This document shows positions 54,777 to 63,983 of a stretch of DNA of 64,000 nucleotides, piece by piece (the first letter of the stretch is position 1; each line of letters begins with the position of its first letter). The position numbers were made by a program, and so were the translations under genes. The notes under the pieces were generated by a model. That model saw only the letters and a program-made list of their open reading frames with translations. It did not search any database and was not told the DNA's origin. The DNA lies in NCBI RefSeq assembly GCF_900141875.1, contig NZ_FQZE01000004.1:62001-126000 (forward strand), written 5' to 3'. Source of the stretch: Tangfeifania diversioriginum. GTDB lineage: Bacteria; Bacteroidota; Bacteroidia; Bacteroidales; Prolixibacteraceae.

Positions 54777-55415
54777 ATGAAATATTTAATCGCAGTTCTC
54801 TTGCTTTTTCCCATACTGGTTTCTGCTCAAAATGATTCTGAAGATATCAGGGAAGAAAAATCTTTTGCGCTCGGCGTTGTTCCGCAGTATGCCATTACAA
54901 ACGGTTTTCGTATCGATTTGGATTTCAGGCTGAACGACAAAAACCACTGGCTGGTGGTTGCGCCGCAGATGTACATCAGCAGCAAATCCAACCTCGACTG
55001 GGATTACAACAGCATGGCCGGCGGCGGTGTGGAAATTCAGCATAAAATTTTCATGAAGCGGGAATTTAGCGAAATCAATCCCTATTTTTCGTACGGTCCA
55101 ATTTTCAGTTTCTTTTCGGTAAAAGACGATGGACTGGCAGCACAGGAGTTTACTGAAAATGGTGGAAATTATATAGGATTGGTGGAGGATGAGATAACGA
55201 CCAATATTTATAAAATTGGAGGGAATTTAATTTTTGGCCTCCATTTTTTAATCATGGACAATTTTTACCTCGATTCGTACATCGGCACCGGAATACGTTT
55301 TAGTTTCGATGATAAAACAAGCGGCCTGCACGACTACTACAACGAATGGTGGGGCGACATGGGCTATTCCGGAACACTCATGGCAGGCGGCTTCCGGTTT
55401 GGGGTGATGTTTTAA
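54777..55415 (+). CDS. Outer-membrane beta-barrel-like protein (third of a trio)
   Basis: 212 residues with a signal peptide (IAVLLLFPILVSAQ). The mature part has about eight amphipathic strands with Gly/aromatic residues (GVVPQYAITNGFRIDLDFRL, FDDKTSGLHDYYNEWWGDM, MAGGFRFGVMF), ending in Phe, the outer-membrane barrel signal. It starts 11 bases after the LVIVD lipoprotein stop, so all three are one operon. Its last 4 bases overlap the converging prmA stop. Confidence 0.75.
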   Translation: MKYLIAVLLLFPILVSAQNDSEDIREEKSFALGVVPQYAITNGFRIDLDFRLNDKNHWLVVAPQMYISSKSNLDWDYNSMAGGGVEIQHKIFMKREFSEINPYFSYGPIFSFFSVKDDGLAAQEFTENGGNYIGLVEDEITTNIYKIGGNLIFGLHFLIMDNFYLDSYIGTGIRFSFDDKTSGLHDYYNEWWGDMGYSGTLMAGGFRFGVMF

Positions 55416-56257
55416 TTCTGTGGTTTCTCAAAAACCGCAACTGCCCAGTTATTCTTCGACTTAAAACCTGTTTCTTTTAACCCAACCTGTTCTGCTTTGG
55501 TTCTTAAATCAGGAATATCTTCCAGATAAAAACCGCTCATAAAAAGCAGGCCACTTTTATTAAGGCAACGCACATAAACCGGCAAATCGTTTATTAGTAC
55601 ATTTTTGTGGATATTGGCAAAAATGATATCATATTTTTCGTCGCCCAGCAATGAAGCATCGCCCAGTTTTACCTCCATATTTTGAATGTGGTTAATTTGC
55701 GCATTTTCGCCGGCGCCTTTAAACGACCACTCATCAATGTCGATGGCCGTAATTTTACGGGCACCTTTCATCGATGACAGGATGCCGAGGATTCCAGTTC
55801 CGCAACCCATGTCCAGCACCGATTTATTCTGCATGTCGTTTTCAAGAATGGCTTCCAGCATCATCGAGGTGGTTTCGTGGTTGCCGGTACCAAAAGCCAT
55901 ATTGGGTTCAATAACAATCTCGTATTCGAGCTTCGGATAATCTTTGTGAAACGGCGCCCGCACAAGGCATTTAACAGCAATAACCAGTGGTTTGAAATAA
56001 TTTTTTTCCCACTCTTCATTCCAGTTTTTCTCCTCAATCAATTCTTTCTGAACCTCGAAGGTGTGATTTTCATCAAAAGTTTTAAGCAGATTTGAAACTT
56101 CCTTTTCATTAAAATCTTTTTCGGGGATAAATCCTTCAAAGCCATCGTCAGTTTCCACAAAACTTTCAAATCCAGTTTCGCTGAGTTGCGCAGTCAGCAC
56201 ATCGCGCAGCCATTCTTCGACAGGGGTGATTGTTACAGCGAGTTTCAGGTAATTCAT
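55412..56257 (-). CDS. prmA: Ribosomal protein L11 methyltransferase
   Basis: 281 residues. N-terminal substrate-recognition part (MNYLKLAVTITPVEEW to about 95) and a SAM-dependent methyltransferase domain with FGTGNHETTSMML, VLDMGCGTGILGI and IIFANIHKNVLI. It trimethylates L11. Probably co-transcribed with tpiA, whose stop lies 5 bases upstream. Very high confidence. Confidence 0.97.
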   Translation of the reverse strand: MNYLKLAVTITPVEEWLRDVLTAQLSETGFESFVETDDGFEGFIPEKDFNEKEVSNLLKTFDENHTFEVQKELIEEKNWNEEWEKNYFKPLVIAVKCLVRAPFHKDYPKLEYEIVIEPNMAFGTGNHETTSMMLEAILENDMQNKSVLDMGCGTGILGILSSMKGARKITAIDIDEWSFKGAGENAQINHIQNMEVKLGDASLLGDEKYDIIFANIHKNVLINDLPVYVRCLNKSGLLFMSGFYLEDIPDLRTKAEQVGLKETGFKSKNNWAVAVFEKPQN

Positions 56258-56262
56258 TTTTC

Positions 56263-57021
56263 TTAAAATCCATTGATAATTCCGAGAAAATCTTCGGCTT
56301 TGAGTGAAGCGCCGCCGATTAGTCCGCCGTCAACATCTTCGTTGGTAAACAATTCTTTGGCATTCGATGGCTTGCAGCTTCCGCCGTAAAGAATGGAAAT
56401 TTCCTGCGCCACTTCATTTCCGAATTTTTCAGCAATAATGGAACGGATAAATGCATGAATTTCCTGCGCCTGTTCGGATGTAGCTGTTTTACCGGTTCCG
56501 ATGGCCCAGATGGGTTCATAGGCAATCACCAGTTTTTTGAAATCATTGGCTGAAAGCTGGAAAACGGTTTCTTCCATTTGCTTTTTCACAAAGTCGTTTT
56601 GTGTTCCGGCCTCACGAATTTCGAGCGGTTCGCCGCAGCAGTAAATTGGAGTGAGGTTGTTTTCGAGTGCCAGTGCCAGTTTTTTGTTGAGTGTTTCGCT
56701 GGTTTCACCGAAGTATTCACGGCGTTCCGAGTGACCCAAGATAACGTATTCAGCACCGGTTGATTTTACCATTTCGGCTGAAATTTCGCCGGTAAAAGCA
56801 CCTTTGGGTTCGGCTGCACAGTTTTGCGCTGACACACCGATTACGTCAGTATCAACAGTTTCAACAACTTTGGTGAGGTGGGTAAACGGAGTTCCCAACA
56901 CCACTACAACGTCGTCTGCACCTTCTTTGGCAACCAGTTCATTTACTTTTTTTGCCAGTTGAACACCTTCCTGCAAGTTGGTATTGCATTTCCAGTTTCC
57001 TGCTACTATTTTTTTTCTCAT
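56263..57021 (-). CDS. tpiA: Triosephosphate isomerase
   Basis: 252 residues, usual length. Motifs: [26 protein letters not shown] with catalytic His, [15 protein letters not shown] with catalytic Glu, and [14 protein letters not shown]. It interconverts dihydroxyacetone phosphate and glyceraldehyde 3-phosphate. First gene of a unit with prmA. A TAATTTTG -7 box lies 37 bases upstream. Very high confidence. Confidence 0.98.
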   Translation of the reverse strand: MRKKIVAGNWKCNTNLQEGVQLAKKVNELVAKEGADDVVVVLGTPFTHLTKVVETVDTDVIGVSAQNCAAEPKGAFTGEISAEMVKSTGAEYVILGHSERREYFGETSETLNKKLALALENNLTPIYCCGEPLEIREAGTQNDFVKKQMEETVFQLSANDFKKLVIAYEPIWAIGTGKTATSEQAQEIHAFIRSIIAEKFGNEVAQEISILYGGSCKPSNAKELFTNEDVDGGLIGGASLKAEDFLGIINGF

Positions 57022-57058
57022 TTTTTTGATATTTAAGTTTTTAATTTTTATTCTAATA

Positions 57059-57066
57059 CAAAATTA
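57059..57066 (-). promoter_or_regulatory. tpiA -7 promoter box
   Basis: TAATTTTG on the minus strand, exact TAnnTTTG, 37 bases upstream of the tpiA ATG. No good -33 element seen. Confidence 0.55.
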
Positions 57067-57121
57067 ACAGCTTGTACGACAATACTATAATTCTTACGTC
57101 TGAAAATTTTACAATTAACTT

Positions 57122-58249
57122 TTAATTGATGAATTCGTTTTGAAACTCAGCAGGTGTCGGAATGTCGTTATAATGGTATTTTGCCACAACAATTCCGTCC
57201 TTAATTACCATCAGTCCCGGATTTGAACGCACAATCGTTTTCAGGGTAATTTCATCGCAATTGAAAAATTCGAAGGCGATGTTATGTTCTTCTGCAAATG
57301 CCCGTGATTCATCCGGCAGGGAAGAGGTAAGGCAAATAAACGACATTCCCTTTTCCATAGCCCAGTTGGCAAGTTTATTAATTTTACCGAGCGGTTTGGT
57401 GGCCGTTTTGTTCAAATCGTAGGCAATCAGCATGAAAACATAATTCTCATCATATAAAAAGAAGTCGATAATATTTTCTCCTTCGGGTGTTTCAATTCTG
57501 AAATCATGAATTGGAGGTTCGTAGCCTTCTTTTACCAGTATAGACTCCATATCGTGGTATTCCCAGTTCAGCGTGTCCTGCCACGGATAATTTTCTTCGG
57601 TGAACTCTTCCACCTCGCCGGTATTTTTGTTTTTGTAGTAGAAAATGTTATTGTATTCATCTTGTGGGGCATCTTCAGGAATTTCCATGCCTTCCGGAAC
57701 GTTTACGCCCACTTTATACGGTCTGAAATCAAAAATTGGCAGATGGTTGTATGAATAAAATCCAGCCCATAGATATACAGCGGTAAAAATTCCTGCCAGA
57801 ACAAACCGTGATTTCTTGCCCATAATTTCAGTCATGTCGTTCCGGTAGCGGAAAACAATGAGGGTGAGCCCCATCAAAACTATATTTTTATAAAATGTTT
57901 CCCAGTTGGAAATAACCAGTGCATCGCCAAAGCAGCCGCAGTCGGTTACCGGATTTTTCAAGGCAATCCAGAGCGTAAGCGGTAAAAAGAAAGCCATGAA
58001 CAGTAGTGCCAGCCAGGAAAAAAAGCGGTGAAAAACATTAAAAAGAAGCCCAACACCAATGGCAAACTCGGCAAAAGCCAGAATTACACCCAGCGGAAAA
58101 GCAGCCCATAGAAGCCATTCAAAGCCCATTGCGTTAAAATAGTCGGTGAATTTGTATGCCGATCCCCAGGGATCAATTCCTTTTACAAAACCTGAGAAAA
58201 TAAATGTTACACCCACCAGTATGCGGGCAATGTGTTTTATAATATTCAT
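57122..58249 (-). CDS. BT_3928-type DoxX family membrane protein
   Basis: 375 residues. About four membrane segments in residues 1-160 with the DoxX-like start ARILVGVTFIFSGFVKGIDP; NPVTDCGCFGDAL with a CxC between segments. The soluble part (about 185-375) ends in a thioredoxin-like region (MSFICLTSSLPDES, GLMVIKDGIVVAKYHY) without an intact CxxC. The family is near universal in Bacteroidota and often sits beside tpiA and DUF1599, as here. Role unknown; electron transfer or redox sensing has been considered for DoxX proteins. Confidence 0.93.
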   Translation of the reverse strand: MNIIKHIARILVGVTFIFSGFVKGIDPWGSAYKFTDYFNAMGFEWLLWAAFPLGVILAFAEFAIGVGLLFNVFHRFFSWLALLFMAFFLPLTLWIALKNPVTDCGCFGDALVISNWETFYKNIVLMGLTLIVFRYRNDMTEIMGKKSRFVLAGIFTAVYLWAGFYSYNHLPIFDFRPYKVGVNVPEGMEIPEDAPQDEYNNIFYYKNKNTGEVEEFTEENYPWQDTLNWEYHDMESILVKEGYEPPIHDFRIETPEGENIIDFFLYDENYVFMLIAYDLNKTATKPLGKINKLANWAMEKGMSFICLTSSLPDESRAFAEEHNIAFEFFNCDEITLKTIVRSNPGLMVIKDGIVVAKYHYNDIPTPAEFQNEFIN

Positions 58250-58255
58250 AATGAA

Positions 58256-58807
58256 TTAACTTTGTGTATCGTCTTTGAAACTAATTTTTATGAGGGCAAA
58301 CACAGCATAATTGATTATATCGAGATAATTGGCATCGATTCCTTCCGAAACTACTGTCTTTCCCTGGTTGTTTTCTATTTGTTTTATTCTTTTCAGCTTC
58401 ATTAAAATCAAATCGGTGTAGGAACTCACGCGCATTTTCCGCCAGGCTTCGTCGTAATCGTGGTTTTTGTCTAACATTAGTCCCTTTGCCTGCTTAAAAA
58501 AGGAGTCGTACAATTCGAGTGTTTTTTCATTTTCAAGTTCGGTTTCCGATGGATTCAGTTTCAGTTGTATCAACCCAATTATCGCGTAATTGATGATTCC
58601 GATAAATTCGGGCCTGATTCCTTCGTCAACTTTCGAAATGCCCTTTTCTTCAATGCTTCTTATCCGGCTGGCTTTAATATAAATCTGATCGGTTAATGAC
58701 TGGGGCCTCAAAATTCGCCACGCCGTTCCGTAATCTTCCATTTTTTTTGAAAAAACAGAACGGCAGGTGGCTATAACCTCGTCATATTGTTGATTTGTTT
58801 TTTCCAT
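58256..58807 (-). CDS. DUF1599 protein with two internal repeats
   Basis: 183 residues from the ATG at 58807; the open frame upstream to 58870 has no signal or domain. Two copies of one unit are visible: MEDYGTAWRILRPQSLTDQI to about 100 and HDYDEAWRKMRVSSYTDLIL to the end, each with an IINYA motif. This is the DUF1599 duplication (PF07659), grouped with nucleotide-modification-associated domains. It sits 6 bases upstream of the DoxX gene, same operon. Function unknown; a nucleotide-related role is a family-level guess. Confidence 0.93.
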   Translation of the reverse strand: MEKTNQQYDEVIATCRSVFSKKMEDYGTAWRILRPQSLTDQIYIKASRIRSIEEKGISKVDEGIRPEFIGIINYAIIGLIQLKLNPSETELENEKTLELYDSFFKQAKGLMLDKNHDYDEAWRKMRVSSYTDLILMKLKRIKQIENNQGKTVVSEGIDANYLDIINYAVFALIKISFKDDTQS

Positions 58808-58839
58808 GCTCTTTAAATTGGGGCATAAAAATATTAAAA

Positions 58840-58873
58840 TTTGAGGAATTTGAGGGGTTTTGTTATACATTTG
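58840..58873 (+). promoter_or_regulatory. Promoter of folP-cdaA
   Basis: TTTG (58840-58843), 22-base spacer, TACATTTG (58866-58873), 36 bases before the folP ATG. Exact boxes, spacing one or two bases longer than the norm. Confidence 0.6.
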
Positions 58874-58909
58874 TACAACTGTATTGTTTAACCATAAAAC
58901 ATTTTGCTT

Positions 58910-59788
58910 ATGTTGATTACCCAGTCGGCGGGTAAATTCCTCAAACGGAAAAACTCGATCAACCTGGGTGGAAAACTTATTGAATTTTCCAACCCGGTAG
59001 TTATGGGAATCATAAATGTAACGCCCGATTCGTTTTACGACGGCGGAAAACTGGAGGACGAAAAAGTATTACTTTCAGCAGTTGAAAAAATGATAACCGA
59101 CGGGGCCTCGTTTATCGATATTGGCGCTGTATCGACCAAACCGGGGGCAGCAATGGTTTCCACCAAAGAGGAGCTGGGAAGGCTTTTGCCTGCCGTACAT
59201 GCAATCCGCAAAAACTTTCCGGGCATTCACCTGTCGGTCGATACATTCCGTTCGTGGGTGGCTGTGCGGGTTATCGACGAAATTGGCCCGATTATCGTAA
59301 ACGATATTTCTGGCGGTACACTCGACTCAAAAATGTTTGAGACCATAGGTAAAATGAATGTGCCTTATATTTTAACGCATATTCAGGGCACCCCGCGAAC
59401 AATGCAGGAGGACCCTCATTACGAAGATGTTGTAAGAGATGTTTCGAACTGGCTGAGTGAAAGGGTAAAAAAACTGACAAAACTGGGCGTGAAAGATGTT
59501 ATTATTGATCCTGGATTTGGATTTGGAAAAAATATTCAGCATAATTATGATTTACTTAATCGTCTTGACTCGTTTAAGGTTTTTCAGCTCCCTGTAATGG
59601 TTGGGCTTAGTCGTAAGTCGATGATCTGTAAATTATTGAACTGTTCTCCTGAAGAAGCGCTGAACGGAACATCAGTTTTAAACAGCATGGCGCTTCTTGG
59701 GGGAGCTGACATTCTCAGGGTACACGATGTAAAGGAAGCCATCGAAGCCATAAAAATTTACGAAGCATTAAAATCGATTGTTAAATAA
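58910..59788 (+). CDS. folP: Dihydropteroate synthase
   Basis: 292 residues from the ATG at 58910 (a TTG two codons upstream is less likely). Motifs: VMGIINVTPDSFYDGGK, ASFIDIGAVSTKPGA, LSVDTFRS, VNDISGGTLD, YILTHIQGTPRTMQ and IDPGFGFGKN. It joins pterin pyrophosphate and p-aminobenzoate in folate synthesis and is the sulfonamide target. The stop TAA shares its last A with the cdaA ATG. Very high confidence. Confidence 0.98.
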   Translation: MLITQSAGKFLKRKNSINLGGKLIEFSNPVVMGIINVTPDSFYDGGKLEDEKVLLSAVEKMITDGASFIDIGAVSTKPGAAMVSTKEELGRLLPAVHAIRKNFPGIHLSVDTFRSWVAVRVIDEIGPIIVNDISGGTLDSKMFETIGKMNVPYILTHIQGTPRTMQEDPHYEDVVRDVSNWLSERVKKLTKLGVKDVIIDPGFGFGKNIQHNYDLLNRLDSFKVFQLPVMVGLSRKSMICKLLNCSPEEALNGTSVLNSMALLGGADILRVHDVKEAIEAIKIYEALKSIVK

Positions 59789-60582
59789 TGCCGGCATTTA
59801 TTACTATCCGTTTTCTCGATATTCTCGATATTATTCTGGTAGCCATTTTGTTGTACCAGCTTTATCGTTTGATTAAAGGCACTGTGGCATTCAATATTGT
59901 TATCGGCCTTTTTTCATTGTATTTGCTGTGGGTGATGGTGCGCGCGCTCAATATGCAACTGGTGGGTGCAATTATGGGCCGGTTTATTGAAGTAGGAGTT
60001 TTGGCACTTATTATTGTTTTTCATCCCGAAATCCGAAAGTTTTTGGTGTTTGTGGGAACCAACTACAATCTGAATCGCGTGTTTTCGCTCGACAGGCTTT
60101 TTAACGTTGGAAAAGAAGCCAGCATCAAGGACAGAGAAATTGAAGCACTTGCCGATGCCTGTTTTTCGCTTTCAAAATCAAAAACAGGTGCACTGATTGT
60201 GATTGCCGGCAACTCGGAACTGAATGACCAGATCAATACAGGAGAGCTGATGAATGCAGAAATTTCCTCTTCGCTTCTTCGAACTATATTTTTTAAAAAC
60301 ACACCACTACACGACGGTGCTGTAATTATTAAAAACAATAAAATTGCCGCTGCAGGATGCATTCTGCCACTCACTCAGCGTGATGTTGATAAAAGTTTGG
60401 GGCTTCGTCACCGGGCTGCTATCGGAATTACCGAAAACACCGATGCTATAACCATAATTGTTTCAGAAGAACGTGGTTCAGTTTCTTTTGTGAAAGAAGG
60501 CGATATAAAACGAAGGGTATCAAGGGAAGTGTTAATCGAATTCCTTGAGGAGCAATTAGGGAACAATTCTGCGAAAAATTAA
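59788..60582 (+). CDS. cdaA: Diadenylate cyclase CdaA
   Basis: 264 residues. Three membrane segments in about 1-85, then the DAC domain with DGAVIIKNNKIAAAGC (DGA motif) and GLRHRAAIGITE (RHR motif), both intact. It makes c-di-AMP from two ATP at the membrane. Translational coupling to folP by one-base overlap is the standard arrangement in Bacteroidota. In Firmicutes cdaA lies with cdaR and glmM; here neither follows. Very high confidence. Confidence 0.98.
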   Translation: MPAFITIRFLDILDIILVAILLYQLYRLIKGTVAFNIVIGLFSLYLLWVMVRALNMQLVGAIMGRFIEVGVLALIIVFHPEIRKFLVFVGTNYNLNRVFSLDRLFNVGKEASIKDREIEALADACFSLSKSKTGALIVIAGNSELNDQINTGELMNAEISSSLLRTIFFKNTPLHDGAVIIKNNKIAAAGCILPLTQRDVDKSLGLRHRAAIGITENTDAITIIVSEERGSVSFVKEGDIKRRVSREVLIEFLEEQLGNNSAKN

Positions 60583-60624
60583 TTTTTATTTTTTTAGAAA
60601 TCATTTAATCAGAACAGAACACAT

Positions 60625-61578
60625 ATGAACAGGATTTGTGAATTATTCAATGTAAAATACCCTGTTATTCAGGGAGGAATGGTTTGGTGTGCCGGATGGA
60701 AACTGGCATCGGCAGTGAGTAACAACGGTGGCCTGGGATTGATAGGTGCCGGTTCGATGCACCCTGAAACTCTCAGGGAACACATCGTGAAAATGAAACA
60801 GGCGACATCCAGACCATTTGGGGTGAACGTACCGCTGCTCTATCCTGAAACTGAAAAAATAATGGACATTATTGCCGAAAATAAAGTACCCATTGTATTT
60901 ACATCGGCCGGAAGCCCCAAAAAGTGGACGGGCTGGCTCAAAGACCGTGGAATAAAAGTGGCGCATGTAGTTTCAGGTTCGGTGTTTGCACAGAAAAGCG
61001 AAGCTGCCGGCGTAGATGCTATTGTGGCAGAAGGTTTTGAAGCCGGCGGACACAACGGGCGGGACGAAACCACCACGCTCACTTTAATCCCTGCCGTACG
61101 AAAAGCAACCAGCCTGCCTTTGCTCGCTGCCGGTGGAATCGCTTCCGGACAATCGATGTTTGCCGCTATGGTTTTGGGAGCCGATGGCGTGCAGATTGGT
61201 TCCCGTTTTGCCATTTCTGAAGAATCATCGGCGCACATTGCTTTCAAAAAACATGTTGCAGAACTTGGCGAAGGCGGAACAAAACTGGTACTGAAAAAAC
61301 TGGCACCGGTCCGGTTGGTTAAAAATGCATTCTTTAACCTGGTTGTTGAAGCTGAGAAAAGTGGTGCCTCGATTGAAGAATTATTGAAACTGCTGGGAAA
61401 AGGGCGGGCCAAAAAAGGAATTTTTGAAGGCGATTTGGATGAAGGAGAACTGGAAATAGGGCAGGTTTCAGCACAACTAAATGACATAAAACCGGTGAAG
61501 GAAATCATGGCGCAACTCATTGCCGAGTACCAACTGGCAAAACAACACGTTGTGTCTGAATCAAGATTTATATTTTAA
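60625..61578 (+). CDS. Nitronate monooxygenase-like flavoprotein
   Basis: 317 residues, FMN-binding TIM barrel: KYPVIQGGMVWCAGWKLASAVSNNGGLG, FGVNVPLLYP, IVAEGFEAGGHNGRDE and LLAAGGIASGQSMFAAMVLGADGVQIGSRF. The family includes nitronate monooxygenases and FabK-type enoyl-ACP reductases; the His in AGGHNG is shared by both. The length is right for either. No neighbour indicates fatty-acid synthesis, so nitronate monooxygenase-like is the safer name. Starts 42 bases after cdaA and may be in its transcript. Confidence 0.9.
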   Translation: MNRICELFNVKYPVIQGGMVWCAGWKLASAVSNNGGLGLIGAGSMHPETLREHIVKMKQATSRPFGVNVPLLYPETEKIMDIIAENKVPIVFTSAGSPKKWTGWLKDRGIKVAHVVSGSVFAQKSEAAGVDAIVAEGFEAGGHNGRDETTTLTLIPAVRKATSLPLLAAGGIASGQSMFAAMVLGADGVQIGSRFAISEESSAHIAFKKHVAELGEGGTKLVLKKLAPVRLVKNAFFNLVVEAEKSGASIEELLKLLGKGRAKKGIFEGDLDEGELEIGQVSAQLNDIKPVKEIMAQLIAEYQLAKQHVVSESRFIF

Positions 61579-61586
61579 GCAGCTTG

Positions 61587-62429
61587 CTACCTGTTTTGCT
61601 GCGTCGGAAACAAGGACTTCAATCGTTCGTCGAGGTTGAAATACTGAAAAGCCAAAAATGTGTAGGGAATTACCCAGAGCAGCGAGGTAATTACAGATGC
61701 AATCCCTGTCCATACCCAATAGGAAACTGAATAACCGGCAGCTACTGCCCCGGGCACGCTGCCACTTTCTGTCACCTCTCCGGCCAACATGTTGGGGACA
61801 GAAAGCAGGATGCTGGATAAATAAATGATAGTCACTCCGGTCAGGTTAATGAGAAAAGTGTTCCACCACTGCACGTTTACCAGCCGGAAGGAGCGTTGCA
61901 TCGACTGCCCCAGATTATTCTTTTCAAAAAGATAAACCACTACCAGAATTGAAAAGGTGTTACCAAAATAAATTCCGGGTAAAACACAGAGGAAAAATCC
62001 TGCCAGCACTAGAAAAAATAGGACAAAACCTGCCTTAATTGCCTGCAACGAGTTTGAAAACAATTGCGAAGAAATGTCCGAAAGACTAAAATTATCTTTT
62101 CCCTCTTTTATGTAGGCTTCGAGATAGGTGTAGTAGGCTCCTACAAAAAGGGACTGCACAAAAATGGTAAACAGCGAGGCAAGGAAGAAATGCATATAAA
62201 CCGGTCCAAAATTGGCCATCAGGGCTTCAGTGTCTTGAATGTCTATTTTTTCAAGGATATTGCGCTGCACATGCACCTGCAAAAATGCATTCACAATAAT
62301 AAAAGGTAAAACGTATGTGCTTATGAGCCTGAAAACGGTTTTATATTCCTGTTTAATAAATTCAACCGAATCGCTGAATATTTCGGCGATTTCCCTTTTT
62401 TTTCGAAACTGAATTTCTCTTTCGGTCAT
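61587..62429 (-). CDS. Multi-pass membrane protein of unknown function
   Basis: 280 residues with about six hydrophobic segments (residues 35-270), including FVLFFLVLAGFFLCVLPGIY and LLWVIPYTFLAFQYF, the latter close to a motif in DUF975/DUF4013-like membrane proteins. A short basic N-terminus faces the cytoplasm. No catalytic motif. Last gene of the three-gene operon after the glycosyltransferase (13-base gap). Confidence 0.8.
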   Translation of the reverse strand: MTEREIQFRKKREIAEIFSDSVEFIKQEYKTVFRLISTYVLPFIIVNAFLQVHVQRNILEKIDIQDTEALMANFGPVYMHFFLASLFTIFVQSLFVGAYYTYLEAYIKEGKDNFSLSDISSQLFSNSLQAIKAGFVLFFLVLAGFFLCVLPGIYFGNTFSILVVVYLFEKNNLGQSMQRSFRLVNVQWWNTFLINLTGVTIIYLSSILLSVPNMLAGEVTESGSVPGAVAAGYSVSYWVWTGIASVITSLLWVIPYTFLAFQYFNLDERLKSLFPTQQNR

Positions 62430-62442
62430 TGAGGTTTTTGCT

Positions 62443-63399
62443 TTACTCTGAAGTGGTTTGATCTACCTGGTATTTATTGCGGTCGGTGGCGCTGCGCGAA
62501 ACAAGTTCGCCCAAAAAGCCGGCCAGGAAAAACTGTGCTCCAATAATCATTGCCGTTAAAGCGATATAAAAATAGGGACTGTTGGTTAATAAGTTGCCCA
62601 CAATTCCGTGCTTCAGCTGAATAATTTTTTCAACCCCCAGCCAGATGGCGGCAGCCAGACCAACCATAATCATCAGAATGCCGAGCACGCCAAAAAAGTG
62701 CATGGGGCGTTTTACAAACCGCGATATGAACATTACCGACAACAAATCGAGCGGCCCCCTGATAAAGCGTTCTACCCCGAATTTTGTTACACCATATTTT
62801 CGTTCGCTGTGCTGAACCACTTTTTCGCCAATGTTGTTGTAACCTGCCCATTTGGCCAAAACGGGAATGTAGCGGTGCATTTCGCCATAAACTTCAATGC
62901 TTTTTACCACATTTTTGCGGTACGCTTTCAGGCCACAGTTCATATCGTGCAATTTTATTCCCGTCATGCGGCGCACTGTCCAGTTATAAAATTTACTGGG
63001 CAAATTTTTGGTTAATACCGGATCTTTTCTTTTTTTCTTCCAGCCTGATACCAGGTCGTAGCCATCTTCCTTTACCATGCGGAAAAGTCCGGGGATTTCA
63101 TCCGGGTTGTCCTGCAGGTCGGCATCCATGGTTATTACCACATCGCCCTGCACAATGTCAAATCCACAGAAAAGGGCAGCCGATTTTCCGTAATTCCGCC
63201 TGAACTTGATTCCTTTAATGTTTGAATTTTCTTTTTGAAGATTTTGGACCACCTTCCATGAATTGTCGTTGCTGCCATCGTCAATCATTATGATTTCGTA
63301 TGAAAACCGGTTTTCATCCATCACGTTTTTAACCCACGAGGCCAGTTCCGGCAACGATTCCTCTTCATTAAACAAAGGTACAACTACGGAAATATCCAT
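62443..63399 (-). CDS. Family 2 glycosyltransferase, polyprenyl-phosphate type
   Basis: 318 residues. Start DISVVVPLFNEEESLPEL, then IIMIDDGSNDNSW, TMDADLQDNPDEIP with the DxD metal site, and two membrane segments near the C-terminus (ILMIMVGLAAAIWLGV and YFYIALTAMIIGAQFFLAGF). The layout matches DPM1/ArnC/GtrB-type enzymes that move a sugar from a nucleotide to a polyprenyl phosphate at the inner membrane. Middle gene of the operon. Confidence 0.96.
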   Translation of the reverse strand: MDISVVVPLFNEEESLPELASWVKNVMDENRFSYEIIMIDDGSNDNSWKVVQNLQKENSNIKGIKFRRNYGKSAALFCGFDIVQGDVVITMDADLQDNPDEIPGLFRMVKEDGYDLVSGWKKKRKDPVLTKNLPSKFYNWTVRRMTGIKLHDMNCGLKAYRKNVVKSIEVYGEMHRYIPVLAKWAGYNNIGEKVVQHSERKYGVTKFGVERFIRGPLDLLSVMFISRFVKRPMHFFGVLGILMIMVGLAAAIWLGVEKIIQLKHGIVGNLLTNSPYFYIALTAMIIGAQFFLAGFLGELVSRSATDRNKYQVDQTTSE

Positions 63400-63417
63400 T
63401 CTTTTAATCGGTACTTT

Positions 63418-63945
63418 TTATTCTACAATATCTTCTGAGGGATTCTTTTTAGTAAAAATGGAGGTAATCAGAGAAATAATTAATCCAGCAAAAGTGCCAA
63501 CCAAAATCCCTGAAAGAGCCATAATCCATGGTTTTTGAAACCGGCTGGCCATTTCTATTGCCATATCCATTTGCGCTTCAGGTACATTGCCCTGTTTTAC
63601 AATTTGTTCTTCGGTGAAAAGTCGCAATTGCTCCTGCAACGAAGGATCGATTACAGTGTAGAGCAGGTAGGTGTAAATTGAAGATAACACAGATGCAAAG
63701 AGGACGGTTAATACGCCCACTCCCAGCGCCTGGCCGTAATTCATTGTGCCACCGAGCGTTTTTCGGTAGGCAAGCTGGGCTACAGCAACGCCGGCAATCA
63801 TGATAGCGTAACTAACCCATTGTGAGGATTTTGAAAATGTATTTCCGGTTACATAGTAAACAACCGAAAGCAAAATAACAGCCACACCCAAATAAATTCC
63901 ATAAGTAAGTGATGTTGACCAGATTGATGAAGATTTTTGTTCCAT
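63418..63945 (-). CDS. DUF4199 membrane protein
   Basis: 175 residues with four hydrophobic segments. The pattern TYGIYLGVAVILLSVVYY, KTLGGTMNYGQALGVGVLTVLFASVLSSIYTYLLY and IMALSGILVGTFAGLIISLI is the DUF4199 family, restricted largely to Bacteroidota. It is the usual partner directly upstream of the family 2 glycosyltransferase (18-base gap). No known function. Confidence 0.93.
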   Translation of the reverse strand: MEQKSSSIWSTSLTYGIYLGVAVILLSVVYYVTGNTFSKSSQWVSYAIMIAGVAVAQLAYRKTLGGTMNYGQALGVGVLTVLFASVLSSIYTYLLYTVIDPSLQEQLRLFTEEQIVKQGNVPEAQMDMAIEMASRFQKPWIMALSGILVGTFAGLIISLITSIFTKKNPSEDIVE

Positions 63946-63975
63946 GATTATTTGTTTTTAAGGTAAAGTATCTTG

Positions 63976-63983
63976 CAAATATA
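63976..63983 (-). promoter_or_regulatory. -7 promoter box of the DUF4199 operon
   Basis: TATATTTG on the minus strand, exact TAnnTTTG, about 30 bases upstream of the DUF4199 ATG. The -33 element would be near the window edge and is not clear. Confidence 0.55.
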
